Assembly: GCF_002002705.1 (NCBI RefSeq)
Contig: NZ_MUNS01000037.1
Location: 1-64,000 of the forward strand
Source: Polaromonas sp. C04
GTDB lineage: Bacteria > Pseudomonadota > Gammaproteobacteria > Burkholderiales > Burkholderiaceae_C
Direction: 5' to 3'
DNA: 64,000 bases
Part shown: piece after piece, positions 1 to 9,170 of the stretch
Position numbering within the stretch: position 1 is the stretch's first letter
How the letters are laid out: each line of letters starts with the position of its first letter
Translations under genes and position numbers: made by a program
Notes under the pieces: generated by a model
Told to the model about the DNA's origin: nothing
Databases searched by the model: none
The model's input: only the letters and a program-made list of their open reading frames with translations

Positions 1-147
1 ACCCCCTCCCCAAACTCCCCCGGCGAGACATCCGTCCACTACCGGAATGCGCGGAAGAAGCTCTTCTCGTTGCGCCGGGTCGGCGCCGCCGCGATCTTCA
101 TCGATATGGCGCGCTTGCCGGCGCTGGTCAACCTGCCGCGCGCGTAA
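1..147 (+). CDS. C-terminal fragment of an unidentified protein (5' end outside window)
   Basis: An open frame runs from the first base to a TAA at 145-147, giving 48 residues that end in LPALVNLPRA. It contains a basic stretch (HYRNARKKLFSLRR) followed by a hydrophobic stretch. I do not recognise the family from this tail. It lies 30 bp before an AraC-type regulator on the same strand, so it may belong to the metabolic function that regulator controls. The frame has no start in the window, and coding status rests only on its uninterrupted length and composition. Confidence 0.45.
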   Translation, partial: TPSPNSPGETSVHYRNARKKLFSLRRVGAAAIFIDMARLPALVNLPRA

Positions 148-177
148 CCCGTCGCCGGGCCGCCTACACTGCGGCCC

Positions 178-1191
178 ATGAAACCCGTTTCGGCCACACC
201 GGTCTCGTTTGTCAGGATGATCCTGCTGGCGTATGAGCGCTATGGCGCCGATCCGGCCGCGGCGCTGGCCAAGGCACACATCGCGCCGGACGCGCTGCAG
301 CGGCCCGATGGCGCCGTCACCTCGGGGCAGTTCCAGGTGCTGGCGGGCGAGGCCATGCGCGAACTCGATGACGAGGCGCTGGGCTGGTTCTCGCGCCGGC
401 TGCGCTGGGGCAGCTACGTCATGCTGCTGCGCGCCTCGCTGACGTCGCCCAATCTGGGCGTGGCCTTGCGGCGCTGGCTGCGCCACCACAACCTGCTGAC
501 CGACGACATCATGCTGGCCCTATCGGTGGCGGACGGGCTGGCCACGGTGACGGTGGCCGAGCGGCGCCTGGATCCGGCGGTCCGCGAGTTTTGCCTGGTC
601 ACCCTGCTGCGCAACATTCATGGCATTTCGTGCTGGCTGGTCGATTCGCATATCGCCCTGCAGGAGACCGCCTTCCCGTTCGCACCGCCCGCGCACGCGG
701 CGGTGTACCCGGTGCTGTTTCCGGGCTCGGTCCGCTTCGCCGCGGCGCAGGCCGTGCTGCGCTTTGACGCGCACTACCTGGCGCTGCCCCTGCGCCGCGA
801 TGACAAGGCCCTGAACGCCCTGCTGCCGCAGGCGCTCGCCCTGGTCGTGCGGCAATACCGCCGGGACCGGCTGCTGGTGCAGCGCGTGCGCACGCTGCTG
901 CAAAGCCAAGTGGTAGCGGCGAATGCGAACGCGCTGGCCGATGCGCTGCATGTGTCGCCCCGCACGCTGCACCGCCAGTTGCAGGAGGAGGGGGCGTCGC
1001 TGCAGGTGCTGAAAGACGAGGTCCGGCGCGAGCAGGCCATGGAGGCGCTGTGCCGGACCCGTCGTCCCATCAAGCAGGTGGCGCTGGCGGTCGGCTTTCG
1101 CAACGAAAAAAGCTTTGCCCGGGCGTTTCGGCAATGGACGGGCGAGTCACCGGCCGAATACCGGCGCAAGGCGGCGGTGGACCCGGCCTGA
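178..1191 (+). CDS. AraC-family transcriptional regulator
   Basis: A 337-residue cytoplasmic DNA-binding protein. Residues about 1-230 resemble the 'arabinose-binding-like' effector domain found in OruR/ArgR-type AraC regulators. Residues 253-333 form the two helix-turn-helix motifs of the family (LADALHVSPRTLHRQLQ, then IKQVALAVGFRNEKSFARAFRQ, then the typical GESPAEYR end). Effector and targets cannot be read from sequence. A TACACT -10-like hexamer at 165-170 is only 7 nt before the ATG and no ribosome-binding site is visible, so the message may be nearly leaderless. The downstream neighbour is convergent and only 5 bp away, so the gene is probably monocistronic. Confidence 0.9.
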   Translation: MKPVSATPVSFVRMILLAYERYGADPAAALAKAHIAPDALQRPDGAVTSGQFQVLAGEAMRELDDEALGWFSRRLRWGSYVMLLRASLTSPNLGVALRRWLRHHNLLTDDIMLALSVADGLATVTVAERRLDPAVREFCLVTLLRNIHGISCWLVDSHIALQETAFPFAPPAHAAVYPVLFPGSVRFAAAQAVLRFDAHYLALPLRRDDKALNALLPQALALVVRQYRRDRLLVQRVRTLLQSQVVAANANALADALHVSPRTLHRQLQEEGASLQVLKDEVRREQAMEALCRTRRPIKQVALAVGFRNEKSFARAFRQWTGESPAEYRRKAAVDPA

Positions 1192-1196
1192 CTCGG

Positions 1197-1964
1197 CTAC
1201 ACACGGAGAATTTGCTCTGCCATCCCGTCCAGTCGCGCCTTGAGTGAGCGCCATGGCGGCAGGTGGCGGTCCAGCGCGTGGTAGAACTTCGCGCTGTGGT
1301 TGTGGTGCTGCAGATGGCACAGCTCGTGCAGCAGCACGTAGTCGATGCATTCGCGCGGGGCCTTGACCAGCCAGGGGTTGAGCGTGATGCGGCCCGCGGG
1401 CGAACAACTGCCCCACTGCACTTTCATGACCTGCAGCCGCAAAGGTGGCGGCTGCCGAACCCAGCGCAAGGGCGCGGCCACGGCGGCGAGCCGTTGCGCC
1501 AGCACTTCGCGGGCGCGCCCGCGAAACCAGGCTTCCAGCGCCACGCGCAATTCGGCCGGGTCGCGCCGGGGCGCGGTCACTTCGATGTAAGCGCCGCGCA
1601 GCCGGGCGTGGGCCAGCACGCCGCGCTGCACCGTTACCTTGAGGCGGTAACGGCGCCCGAGGTAAAGCAGCGATTCGCCGCTGACGTACTCGCGCGGCAG
1701 CACCTGGGCTCGCCGTATGCGAATGTCGTCCAGGTGCTGGCTGATCCAGCGCGCACGTTTTTTCACCGCCGCCAGCACCTGCGCGTCGGTCGCCGCCTGC
1801 GGTGCATCCACCACGACCCGGCCGTCAGGCTCGACATGAATGGCCACCTTGGTCGCGCGCCGCCCGGGCTGCCGGCGCAGGCCAAAGCGGATGGTGGTAT
1901 CGCCATAGCCGAAGCTGTGTACGCTTGCGTCCGGCACAGCGGCGTGCGTGTTGGCTATGGTCAT
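1197..1964 (-). CDS. YgjP/SprT-like M48-type zinc metallopeptidase, last gene of the type I R-M operon
   Basis: A 255-residue soluble protein of the YgjP family (DUF45, often annotated M48). The zinc site is HELCH at residues 213-217, with a likely third ligand His223 in the following NHS motif, as in YgjP-type 'HExxH...NHxxxF' proteins. Upstream is the beta-strand-rich region typical of the family. The ATG lies 2 nt after the hsdR stop codon, so the gene is almost certainly translated from the hsd transcript. YgjP-like proteins are frequent neighbours of hsdR in other bacteria, but their role there is unknown. No signal peptide or membrane segment is seen. Confidence 0.88.
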   Translation of the reverse strand: MTIANTHAAVPDASVHSFGYGDTTIRFGLRRQPGRRATKVAIHVEPDGRVVVDAPQAATDAQVLAAVKKRARWISQHLDDIRIRRAQVLPREYVSGESLLYLGRRYRLKVTVQRGVLAHARLRGAYIEVTAPRRDPAELRVALEAWFRGRAREVLAQRLAAVAAPLRWVRQPPPLRLQVMKVQWGSCSPAGRITLNPWLVKAPRECIDYVLLHELCHLQHHNHSAKFYHALDRHLPPWRSLKARLDGMAEQILRV

Positions 1965-1966
1965 GC

Positions 1967-4900
1967 TCACGGTCGGCTCAAGCCCACGCGCGTGATCTGG
2001 ATCACCTGCTCCACTACCGCCTTGGCGTCGTCCAGACCCAGCGACGCGAACAGCATCGGCAGCACGCCCTTGCGGATCGCGGCCTCGATGTTCTGCGGGT
2101 TCAGCGAGTTCTCGGCCACGGCATTGCGTACCATGCCGTCGATAGCGGTCGTCTGCGCCACCAGGGTGTCGCGTGCCGCATCGCCCAAGGCGGCAAACCG
2201 CTGCTCGCCCAGCACCAGCCGCATTGCTCCGAAATAGGCGCGGGCATGCGGCTTGTCGGCCAGCACGTCGGGCATATCCGGCGCCTGCCGCGCGTCGACC
2301 CTTTGCTCGAAGGTCTTGAACAGCGCGTACTGCTTGAGCGGGTGGTCGAACATAGCTTCGGCCTCGGCAATCGCCAGTCGCAGCAGCTCGCCAAACACCT
2401 TTTGCGCATACGGGTCGTCGGCCAGCTCCTGCTCGATGGTCTTGCGCAATCGGGTCTTGATCATGTCCGTCTCGTTGCGCGTCTTGTCCGTTGACCATTG
2501 GGCCGGGTCTTCGGTCTGGCCGAGCTGGTGCACCAGGTACACACCCTCCGGTTCGCGCACCTCGGTGCCGATCACCTGCTGGTCCACCAGCCGGCGTATC
2601 TGTTCCTCGTAGGCGCTGTAGTCCACCGTCTCCATCGCATCGCGCCGTGCCGTCTGGCGCAGCTCGGTGAAGAAGCGCAGGTCGGACTTGTAGCGCGCGA
2701 TCAGCTTCTCCGAAAAGCTCTTGTCTTCAAAGAAGCTGCGCGAACTCAGCGCCGTCTGCAGGCACAGGCCAAAGGCGGTGAGCGCTTCGTAAAAGTCGTC
2801 ACGCAGCTTCTGCCGCTGGTCGTATTCCTCGCCATCCTCGCCGGTCACGAACTTCGGCGTCAACACCTGCCGGTATTGCTCGCGGTCGAGTCGGTTCTCC
2901 ACCCCCTTGAAGAACGACCACAGCCGGTCATGCAGCGCCGGCAGGCGCTTGTACTCGGTGCTGAACTGCCGGTACAGGCCTTCGATATCGGCCACATCGA
3001 AGCCGCCCTGCGTGCGCGCTTCGAGATCCTGGTACGCGCGGATCGCCGTGTCCAGCTCCTTCAGGATGCCGCGGTAGTCCACCAGCACGCCGTAGCGCTT
3101 GGCATCGTGCAGCCGGTTCACCCGCGCCACCGCCTGAATCAGGTTGTGGCCCTTGAGCGGCTTGTCGATGTAGAGCACCGCGTTGCGCGGCTCGTCGAAA
3201 CCGGTGAGCAGCTTGTCCACCACGATCAGCAGGTCCGGGTCGCCATCGGCGCCGAAGTCCGCGATGACCTGCTTCTCGTACGCCTCGGGGTCGGCGCCGT
3301 GCGCGGCCACCGTCTGCTTCCACCACTTCTGCACTTCCGGCAGCGTGTCTTCATCCACGTCCGAGTTGCCCTCGCGCGTGTCGGGCGGCGACATGACGAT
3401 GGCGCTGCTCACCAGCCCCGTGTCGTCCAGTGCCTTCTTGTAGCGGATGGCGTCGAGCTTGCTGTCGGTCGCCAGTTGGCCCTTGAGCTGCAAACCTTCG
3501 CCCAGCCCCAGCTTCTTGATGTTCTCGCTGAAGTGCGTGGCAATATCCCAGGCGATCAGCTCGATGCGGTTGGCCGCGCCATAGATGGCGCCCTTCTTCG
3601 CAAACTTCTTCTTCAGGTCGCCGCGCTGCGCCTCACTTAAGGAGACGGTGATCTTGTCGAACCAGCGGTTCACCGCGTCTTCGTTGATGGTCAGTTCGGG
3701 CACGCGCTCCTCGTACAGCAGCGGTGCCACGGTTTCGTCTTCCACCGCCCGCTGCATCGTGTATGCATGCACGATGGGGCCGAACTTGCCGGCCGTCTTC
3801 TCGTCCTTGAGCAGTGGCGTGCCGGTGAAGGCCACATAAGCCGCCCTGGGCAGCGCCTTCTTCATGCGCTCGTGCGTTTCACCGCCGTGGCTGCGGTGGC
3901 CTTCGTCCACCAGCACGATCAGGTTGGGCGAATCGTTGTGGCACTCGGGCTGCCTGCTCGCCGTGTTGAACTTGTGCACCAGCGTGAAGGTGATGCGCTC
4001 GGTGCCACTGCCGATGCGCCTGGCCAGGTCGCGGCCCGACAGCGCGCGGCTCTTCTCGCCGTCCTTCTGCATCGCGACGGCCGAGCCGAACGCGCCGCTG
4101 GAGATGAAGTTGCGCCGCAACTGCTCTTCCAGATCCAGCCGATCGGTCACCACCACCACGCGGCATTCCTGCAGCGCGGGCACCAGCAGCAGCGCCTTGG
4201 TCAGGAACACCATGGTGAAGCTCTTGCCCGAACCCGTGGTGTGCCACACCACGCCGCCCTCGCGTCCGCCATCGGGGCGGAACTGGTTGAGCCGTGCCAG
4301 CAGGGCGCGGATGCCGAAAAACTGCGGGTAACGCGCCACCACCTTGCCCACCTTGCGGTCGAACAGCACGAAGCCGCGCAGAAACTCCAGCAAGCGAGCG
4401 GGCGTCAACAGACTCACCAGCAAACGGTCTTGATCCGTCACCTGCATGGGCTCAGCCCACAGTGCATCGAAGTAGGCGGCGAGCCCGGCAGGCTTACCGG
4501 TGAACAGCGCGACACGCGTATCCGCGGGCAGGGGCCTGTTCTTCAGGACACCGACGTGCGCGTCGTCGAACGTCGCCCCGGCCTGCGGGCTCGGCTCTTC
4601 GCGCCAGCGCGCCCAGAACTTGGCGGCCGTGTGCGTGGTGCCGTAGCGCCCCTCGGTCTGGCTGATCGCCAGCAGCAGCTGCGCATAGGCAAACAGGTTC
4701 GGAATCTCGTCGGGACGCTGGTTGCGCAGGTGCTGGCTGATGCCTTCATGAACCATCGCCTTGCTCGCGTGCGCGCCTTCGGGCCGCTTGGCCTCGATCA
4801 CCACCAGCGGAATGCCGTTCACATAACCCACCACGTCGGGCGTGCGGTGGTGCGTGCCCTGGGCCGACAGCACTTGCAGCTCCTCGGTCACGTCCCAGCG

Positions 4901-5302
4901 ATTCGCGGCGGCGTCCGTCCAGTCGATCACCGCAATCGTCGGCTGGCATTTCTTGCCGTCGGGCATGAACTCGGTGACCGTGATGCCGAGCGACAGCTTG
5001 TTGTACAGCCGCTCGTTGGCCGGCAACAGCCCTTCGGCCAGGCTCGCATTCGAGAGCTCCCGCACGATTTGGTCGATGCCACCGGGGGAGAGCGGGTACC
5101 ACTGGCCCTTGTATTCGTAGCGCCGCGTCTGCAGCACCTCGACCAGCCGCGGCACCAGCAGCACCTCGCGCGTGCCGCCCCCGCGCAGCGCCAGCGCCTC
5201 GGCCGTGCCGACAAAGTGCCAGCCCAGATTGCACAGCAGATGCAGCGCGGGGATGTGGGCGCTGTATTGCTCGCGGGAGTTGGGGGTGGTGGCGGAAGTC
5301 AT
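1967..5302 (-). CDS. hsdR: Type I restriction enzyme R subunit (HsdR)
   Basis: A 1111-residue motor and nuclease subunit that, with HsdM and HsdS, translocates and cuts unmodified DNA. The N-terminal PD-(D/E)xK-type nuclease is seen as Asp156 and VIEAKRP (Glu170, Lys172). The helicase core has Walker A TTGSGKS (355-361), the DEAD-type box DEGH (466-469), FTGTP (492-496) and a late motif TGFDEP...QAVARVNR near 690-720. The length is normal for HsdR and all key residues are present, so it should be active. Its ATG overlaps the hsdS stop as ATGA (5299-5302), indicating translational coupling. Confidence 0.97.
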   Translation of the reverse strand: MTSATTPNSREQYSAHIPALHLLCNLGWHFVGTAEALALRGGGTREVLLVPRLVEVLQTRRYEYKGQWYPLSPGGIDQIVRELSNASLAEGLLPANERLYNKLSLGITVTEFMPDGKKCQPTIAVIDWTDAAANRWDVTEELQVLSAQGTHHRTPDVVGYVNGIPLVVIEAKRPEGAHASKAMVHEGISQHLRNQRPDEIPNLFAYAQLLLAISQTEGRYGTTHTAAKFWARWREEPSPQAGATFDDAHVGVLKNRPLPADTRVALFTGKPAGLAAYFDALWAEPMQVTDQDRLLVSLLTPARLLEFLRGFVLFDRKVGKVVARYPQFFGIRALLARLNQFRPDGGREGGVVWHTTGSGKSFTMVFLTKALLLVPALQECRVVVVTDRLDLEEQLRRNFISSGAFGSAVAMQKDGEKSRALSGRDLARRIGSGTERITFTLVHKFNTASRQPECHNDSPNLIVLVDEGHRSHGGETHERMKKALPRAAYVAFTGTPLLKDEKTAGKFGPIVHAYTMQRAVEDETVAPLLYEERVPELTINEDAVNRWFDKITVSLSEAQRGDLKKKFAKKGAIYGAANRIELIAWDIATHFSENIKKLGLGEGLQLKGQLATDSKLDAIRYKKALDDTGLVSSAIVMSPPDTREGNSDVDEDTLPEVQKWWKQTVAAHGADPEAYEKQVIADFGADGDPDLLIVVDKLLTGFDEPRNAVLYIDKPLKGHNLIQAVARVNRLHDAKRYGVLVDYRGILKELDTAIRAYQDLEARTQGGFDVADIEGLYRQFSTEYKRLPALHDRLWSFFKGVENRLDREQYRQVLTPKFVTGEDGEEYDQRQKLRDDFYEALTAFGLCLQTALSSRSFFEDKSFSEKLIARYKSDLRFFTELRQTARRDAMETVDYSAYEEQIRRLVDQQVIGTEVREPEGVYLVHQLGQTEDPAQWSTDKTRNETDMIKTRLRKTIEQELADDPYAQKVFGELLRLAIAEAEAMFDHPLKQYALFKTFEQRVDARQAPDMPDVLADKPHARAYFGAMRLVLGEQRFAALGDAARDTLVAQTTAIDGMVRNAVAENSLNPQNIEAAIRKGVLPMLFASLGLDDAKAVVEQVIQITRVGLSRP

Positions 5303-6510
5303 GCTGCCTCCATTGCTTTCGCGTCCAGTCGAACTCGGCGCTTGCCGGTGAGAAGCTGGGCCATGAGGGCTGCCTTCTCTTGTTTCAGCTTTTCGACGAC
5401 GCCTTCATGCCGCTCAATCCACGCCGTTGCGGCTTGAAGAATGCTCGCGATGCGCGCCTGCTCCTGCATGGGGGGCACCGGCACTTTGCAACCCAGGAAG
5501 TCGTGAGGCCGAATGTTCAACAAGCCGTTGTTGCGAACACCGGTGTTGACCAATGCGCCGAGTTGGTCGTGCAGGAAATCAGCGGCAAAAAGATGTTGGT
5601 AGAACGCGGGATGGCATTGGGCTTTGAGCTTGAAGCAGACATAGACATGCGGCACCAAACCGCGCTCGACGGTCTCAAGCGGGAACACGCAACCGAATTC
5701 GTAGAGTTTCGAGTTCCCCTTGTTGTAGGCGAACTCACCCTTGTTGAGCGCGATGTAGTTGTCGACGCTTTTACCTGCCATGAATCGGCTGTACTTTTCA
5801 TCCTGGCGCACAAAGCCTTGACCAGAGGAAATCATCAAGACGGGTAACGCTTCTCCCTTAGCGACTCGGCCCTGGATCCGCTCACTGATTTCTTTGATCG
5901 CCCGTATCGGCCACCGTCCTTGTTGAGCAGGCGCTAGCAATAGATGGCGAGTCAGCGCGAGCTTCTGCTTGCGGCTGTTGGCGAGCAGGCGTTCGGTGGT
6001 GGCGATGGCCTGATCCCAGGTGGAGAGGATGCGGGCGATGCGGCGCTGCTCTGACAGAGGCGGCACTGGAACCTGCACTTCTTTCAGAATGCCGCCGCTC
6101 AGATTCTGCTGTGTCCCGGCGTTGCCCAGTTCCCGGATCGCTTCGTATTGCGAAGACAGGTACTGGAAAAAGAAATCGGTGTCTTGCTTCTCTGGCAGGA
6201 GGATCGCGGCGCACGCCTGATTGGTGGCCGCTTCAATGCCCAGCTTCGCCATCTGTCCCCGCGTCTTGCCCTGCCCGTACATGGCCATCAACAAGGTGCC
6301 CGGCGGGAAGAGCTTCGCCGATGAGTTCTTCAGTCCGGCCTCGGTGATCTTCTCGGCGGTGTCGGAGATGGTGTTGAACTGGATTTCACCGGTCGTCACC
6401 CAGGGCACATTGCCGCCCCAATAGCTCGGCTCGGCCCGGTCGGGTGTGCCGCCCGAACTGATGCGGGCGATTTCGCCGAGCGTGCTGCGATGCCAGCCGT
6501 CAGGAAGCAT
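5299..6510 (-). CDS. hsdS: Type I restriction enzyme specificity subunit (HsdS)
   Basis: A 403-residue DNA-recognition subunit with two target-recognition domains. TRD1 begins DGWHRSTLGEIARISSGGTP and ends at the conserved VPPLSEQRRIARILSTWDQAI helix. TRD2 follows and ends at VPPMQEQARIASIL plus a C-terminal coiled coil. The frame is open upstream to 6573, but the ATG at 6510 is preceded by a good GGAG site 6 nt away and matches the usual N-terminus, so I chose it. It is a complete, canonical two-TRD S subunit, which makes the additional half-S protein at 9133-9735 notable. Confidence 0.95.
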   Translation of the reverse strand: MLPDGWHRSTLGEIARISSGGTPDRAEPSYWGGNVPWVTTGEIQFNTISDTAEKITEAGLKNSSAKLFPPGTLLMAMYGQGKTRGQMAKLGIEAATNQACAAILLPEKQDTDFFFQYLSSQYEAIRELGNAGTQQNLSGGILKEVQVPVPPLSEQRRIARILSTWDQAIATTERLLANSRKQKLALTRHLLLAPAQQGRWPIRAIKEISERIQGRVAKGEALPVLMISSGQGFVRQDEKYSRFMAGKSVDNYIALNKGEFAYNKGNSKLYEFGCVFPLETVERGLVPHVYVCFKLKAQCHPAFYQHLFAADFLHDQLGALVNTGVRNNGLLNIRPHDFLGCKVPVPPMQEQARIASILQAATAWIERHEGVVEKLKQEKAALMAQLLTGKRRVRLDAKAMEAA

Positions 6511-6618
6511 GGAATTCTCCGCGCGGCCCAGTTGATGCAAGCAATGCAACCACTGCCACGACCACCAAGTCAAATCGAACCTTTAAGTGATCCTTAACAG
6601 TTGCCAGCGTCAAACAGT

Positions 6619-7614
6619 TCATGACTTCTTTACCTTCGTCGGCTTGTCCTTGAGCGAAGCAACGGCCTTGGCTGTCCTGGCGGCGACTTTTTTGCGCGCG
6701 GCCGCCTGGCCGATGGAAGTTTTCGAGGCCAGTTCCCTTGCCTGCGTCTCGACAAACGCCGTGACGGCCAACGCCGCCGCGCCGGGCGCCTGCAAGGCGA
6801 GGTTGTTGCTGGCGCTGACCACCGGCTGGCCGCTCTTGGCTTCCAGCGCCTTGCGCGCATCGCCGGCGATGGTGCCGCCCGCGCGGGCGCTGCTGCGGTT
6901 GGCCGGAAAGCCCCGGGCATCCTTGCGCCGTGCGATCTCGGTGGTGCTGGCTTCACCGAGCATGGTGAAGATCAGCTCCAGGTCGGTCATGTGGTCGCGC
7001 AGGTTGTCGCCCGTTTTGAGCTTGGCGAGGCCCTTGATCTTTTTATGGCCCTCGGGCGTGACGCCGAAGGTGGCGCTGGCGATTTCGGCGGTGAGGATGG
7101 CGTATTCCTGGCCCTCCTTCACGCCACGCTGCTTCCACTCATCGGTGAGTTCGCCGCGGATGGCGATGGAGCGCAGGCGCTTCTCGATCCAGGGCTTGGG
7201 GTAGCCCTTGGCTTCGTAGAGCTCGCGGGCGCGGGCGCTGGCGAGTTCGGGATTTTCGATTTCCTGGATGCGCTCGTAGCCGACCTTGGCGAGCCAGCGC
7301 TTGAAGGGCTCGGCTTTGGGCGAGGGGATGGACTGGATGATGCGCAGCAGGCCTTCGGTGTTGGCACAGTTGACGCTTTGCTGGCCGCCCTCAGTCTCGA
7401 TACGAAGGGGGTGTACAAAATGTACCCACCCTTGCGCTAACTCTTTGTCGCGTAAGCGAATTCTGTTGATGTACTGAGCAGGATCACGGCTGTCCGTCAA
7501 TACGGCGACCACATCGACGACTGCGAACCACCACTGACTGTCATGCCATGTTCGGCGAATCGCCTTCTCCTGAAAAAGCGCGACGTCGCGGCTTGAGCCA
7601 ATGTCCTTACTCAT
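6619..7614 (-). CDS. BRO-N/antirepressor-like DNA-binding protein inside the hsd operon
   Basis: A 331-residue protein. Residues about 5-110 look like a BRO-N (phage antirepressor) domain (RRTWHDSQWWFAVVDVVAVLTDS, then a NTEGLLRIIQSI segment). The middle has the motif LRDHMTDLELIFTMLGEASTTEIAR followed by GGTIAGDARKALE, a region I know from BRO/antirepressor proteins encoded in R-M loci. The C-terminus (about 290-331) is Ala/Lys-rich and basic. The ATG overlaps the end of hsdM by 8 nt, so it is cotranscribed. Function is unproven; it could be a DNA-binding regulator or accessory factor of the R-M system. No other phage genes are nearby. Confidence 0.85.
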   Translation of the reverse strand: MSKDIGSSRDVALFQEKAIRRTWHDSQWWFAVVDVVAVLTDSRDPAQYINRIRLRDKELAQGWVHFVHPLRIETEGGQQSVNCANTEGLLRIIQSIPSPKAEPFKRWLAKVGYERIQEIENPELASARARELYEAKGYPKPWIEKRLRSIAIRGELTDEWKQRGVKEGQEYAILTAEIASATFGVTPEGHKKIKGLAKLKTGDNLRDHMTDLELIFTMLGEASTTEIARRKDARGFPANRSSARAGGTIAGDARKALEAKSGQPVVSASNNLALQAPGAAALAVTAFVETQARELASKTSIGQAAARKKVAARTAKAVASLKDKPTKVKKS

Positions 7615-9118
7615 ATCCCAGCTCCTTCAGATAAACGTCCATCTGCACCTCCAGCCGTGCCAGCTCCGCCTTGAGCTGCTCGCGCTCCTTGCGCACCGCC
7701 ATCAGGTCGATGGCTTCTTCTTCCTCGAAGGTATCCACATAGCGCGGGATGTTCAGGTTGAAGTCGTTCCCGGCGATCTCGGCGGGGCTGGCAAGGTGGG
7801 CGTACTTGTCGACGCCCTGGCGCGCGCTGGCCGTGTCCAGAATGCGCTGCAGGTCGGCCTCGCGCAGATAGTTCTGGTTTTTGCCGGCCTCGAAGTCGCG
7901 GCTGGCGTCGATGAACAGGACCTTGTCGTCCTTCTTGTTCTTGCGCAGCACCAGCACGGCGGCGGGGATACCGGTGCCGTAGAACAGTTTTTCGGGCAGG
8001 CCGATCACCACGTCGAGCAGGTTTTCTTCGATGAGTTTTTGCCGGATGCGGCCTTCGGCGGCGCCGCGGAACAGCACGCCATGCGGCACGACCACGGCCA
8101 TGCGGCCGGTGCCGGGCTTCATGGTTTCGACCATGTGCAGCACAAAGGCATAGTCGCCCTTGGTGCGCGGCGGTGTGCCGCGGCGAAAGCGGCTGAACCT
8201 GTCGGCTTCGGCGCCCTCATGGCCCCATTTCTCGAGGCTGAAGGGCGGATTCGCGACCACGATGTCGAAGTGCTTGAGGCTGGCCGCGCCGTCGAGCAGC
8301 TTGGGGTTGCGGATGGTGTCGCCCCACTCGACGCGGTGGTTGTCTTCGCCATGCAGGAACATGTTCATCTTGGCCAGCGCCCAGGTGCTGCCGATGGCCT
8401 CTTGCCCGTACAGCGCGTATTTGCGCGAGCCGGTGCGTTCACGGATGAGGCGGCCGCACTTCATGAGCAGCGAGCCGGAGCCGCAGGTCGGGTCGCAGAT
8501 TTCGTCACCCTCCTGCGGGTCCATCAGCCGCGCCATCAGGCTGGAGACTTCGGGCGGGGTGTAGAACTCGCCGGCCTTCTTGCCGCTGGTGGTCGCAAAG
8601 TTCTTGATCAAAAACTCGTAGGCATTGCCGATCACGTCGAGCGTGCCGACGCGGCTGGGGCGCAGGTTGAGCGCGGGTTTGGCAAAGTCTTCGAGCAGGT
8701 GGCGCAGGATGTCGTTCTTTTGCTGTTCATCGCCCAGCTTGTTGGCGTTGAAGCTGATGTCCTGGAACACGTCGCGCAGCTTGGCGATGTTGGCGTCTTC
8801 GATGGCGTGCAGCGCCTTGTCGATGCGCTCGCCGTTGCCGGGCGCGTGGCGCTGGGTGTGCAGCGCATAGAAGCTGGCGCTGGCCGGCAGCACGAAGCGT
8901 TCGTTCTTGAGCATTTCCTCGATCAGCGCGGGGTGGTCGCCGTACTGCTTCTTGTACTCGTCGTAGTGGTCCTGCCAGACATCGGACACGTATTTGAGGA
9001 ACAGCATGGTGAGGACGTAGTCCTTGTAGATGCTGGGGTCGACGGTGCCGCGAAAGGTGTCGCAGGCGGACCAGACGGCGGCATTGATGCCGTCCTGGCT
9101 GATGGGTGATGTACTCAT
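7607..9118 (-). CDS. hsdM: Type I restriction enzyme methyltransferase subunit (HsdM)
   Basis: A 503-residue N6-adenine methyltransferase using S-adenosylmethionine. An N-terminal helical HsdM_N domain (about 1-140) is followed by the N6-Mtase fold. AdoMet motif I is DPTCGSGS (209-216) and catalytic motif IV is NPPF (290-293). The C-terminal acidic/coiled tail (EEEEAIDLMAVRKEREQLKAEL) is typical for contacting HsdS. The length is normal. It overlaps the BRO gene downstream by 8 nt. A copy of the dispersed TAGC-N20-GGGCT repeat begins at its start codon region and lies in the gap before it. Confidence 0.97.
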   Translation of the reverse strand: MSTSPISQDGINAAVWSACDTFRGTVDPSIYKDYVLTMLFLKYVSDVWQDHYDEYKKQYGDHPALIEEMLKNERFVLPASASFYALHTQRHAPGNGERIDKALHAIEDANIAKLRDVFQDISFNANKLGDEQQKNDILRHLLEDFAKPALNLRPSRVGTLDVIGNAYEFLIKNFATTSGKKAGEFYTPPEVSSLMARLMDPQEGDEICDPTCGSGSLLMKCGRLIRERTGSRKYALYGQEAIGSTWALAKMNMFLHGEDNHRVEWGDTIRNPKLLDGAASLKHFDIVVANPPFSLEKWGHEGAEADRFSRFRRGTPPRTKGDYAFVLHMVETMKPGTGRMAVVVPHGVLFRGAAEGRIRQKLIEENLLDVVIGLPEKLFYGTGIPAAVLVLRKNKKDDKVLFIDASRDFEAGKNQNYLREADLQRILDTASARQGVDKYAHLASPAEIAGNDFNLNIPRYVDTFEEEEAIDLMAVRKEREQLKAELARLEVQMDVYLKELGYE

Positions 9119-9170
9119 TTTTTAATAGCTGACTACGCAGGTGAGATATGGGCTAGGGCCAGTTTTTCTG
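9117..9170 (+). repeat. Dispersed TAGC-N20-GGGCT element, copy 1
   Basis: Core TTAATAGC, exactly 20 nt, then GGGCTAGGGCC and a T-rich end. It spans the gap between the half-S gene and hsdM and supplies the half-S C-terminal codons in the opposite orientation. Spacing and both boxes match the other copies in the window. Confidence 0.75.

Noticed and set aside
6583-6597. TTAAG-TGATC-CTTAA inverted repeat between the BRO gene and hsdS
   Set aside because: The arms are only 5 bp with no T-run or promoter context; such repeats are common by chance.
6619-7614. Prophage remnant suggested by the BRO/antirepressor-like gene
   Set aside because: No integrase, capsid, lysis or repressor genes are nearby; the gene is tightly embedded in the hsd operon by overlap.
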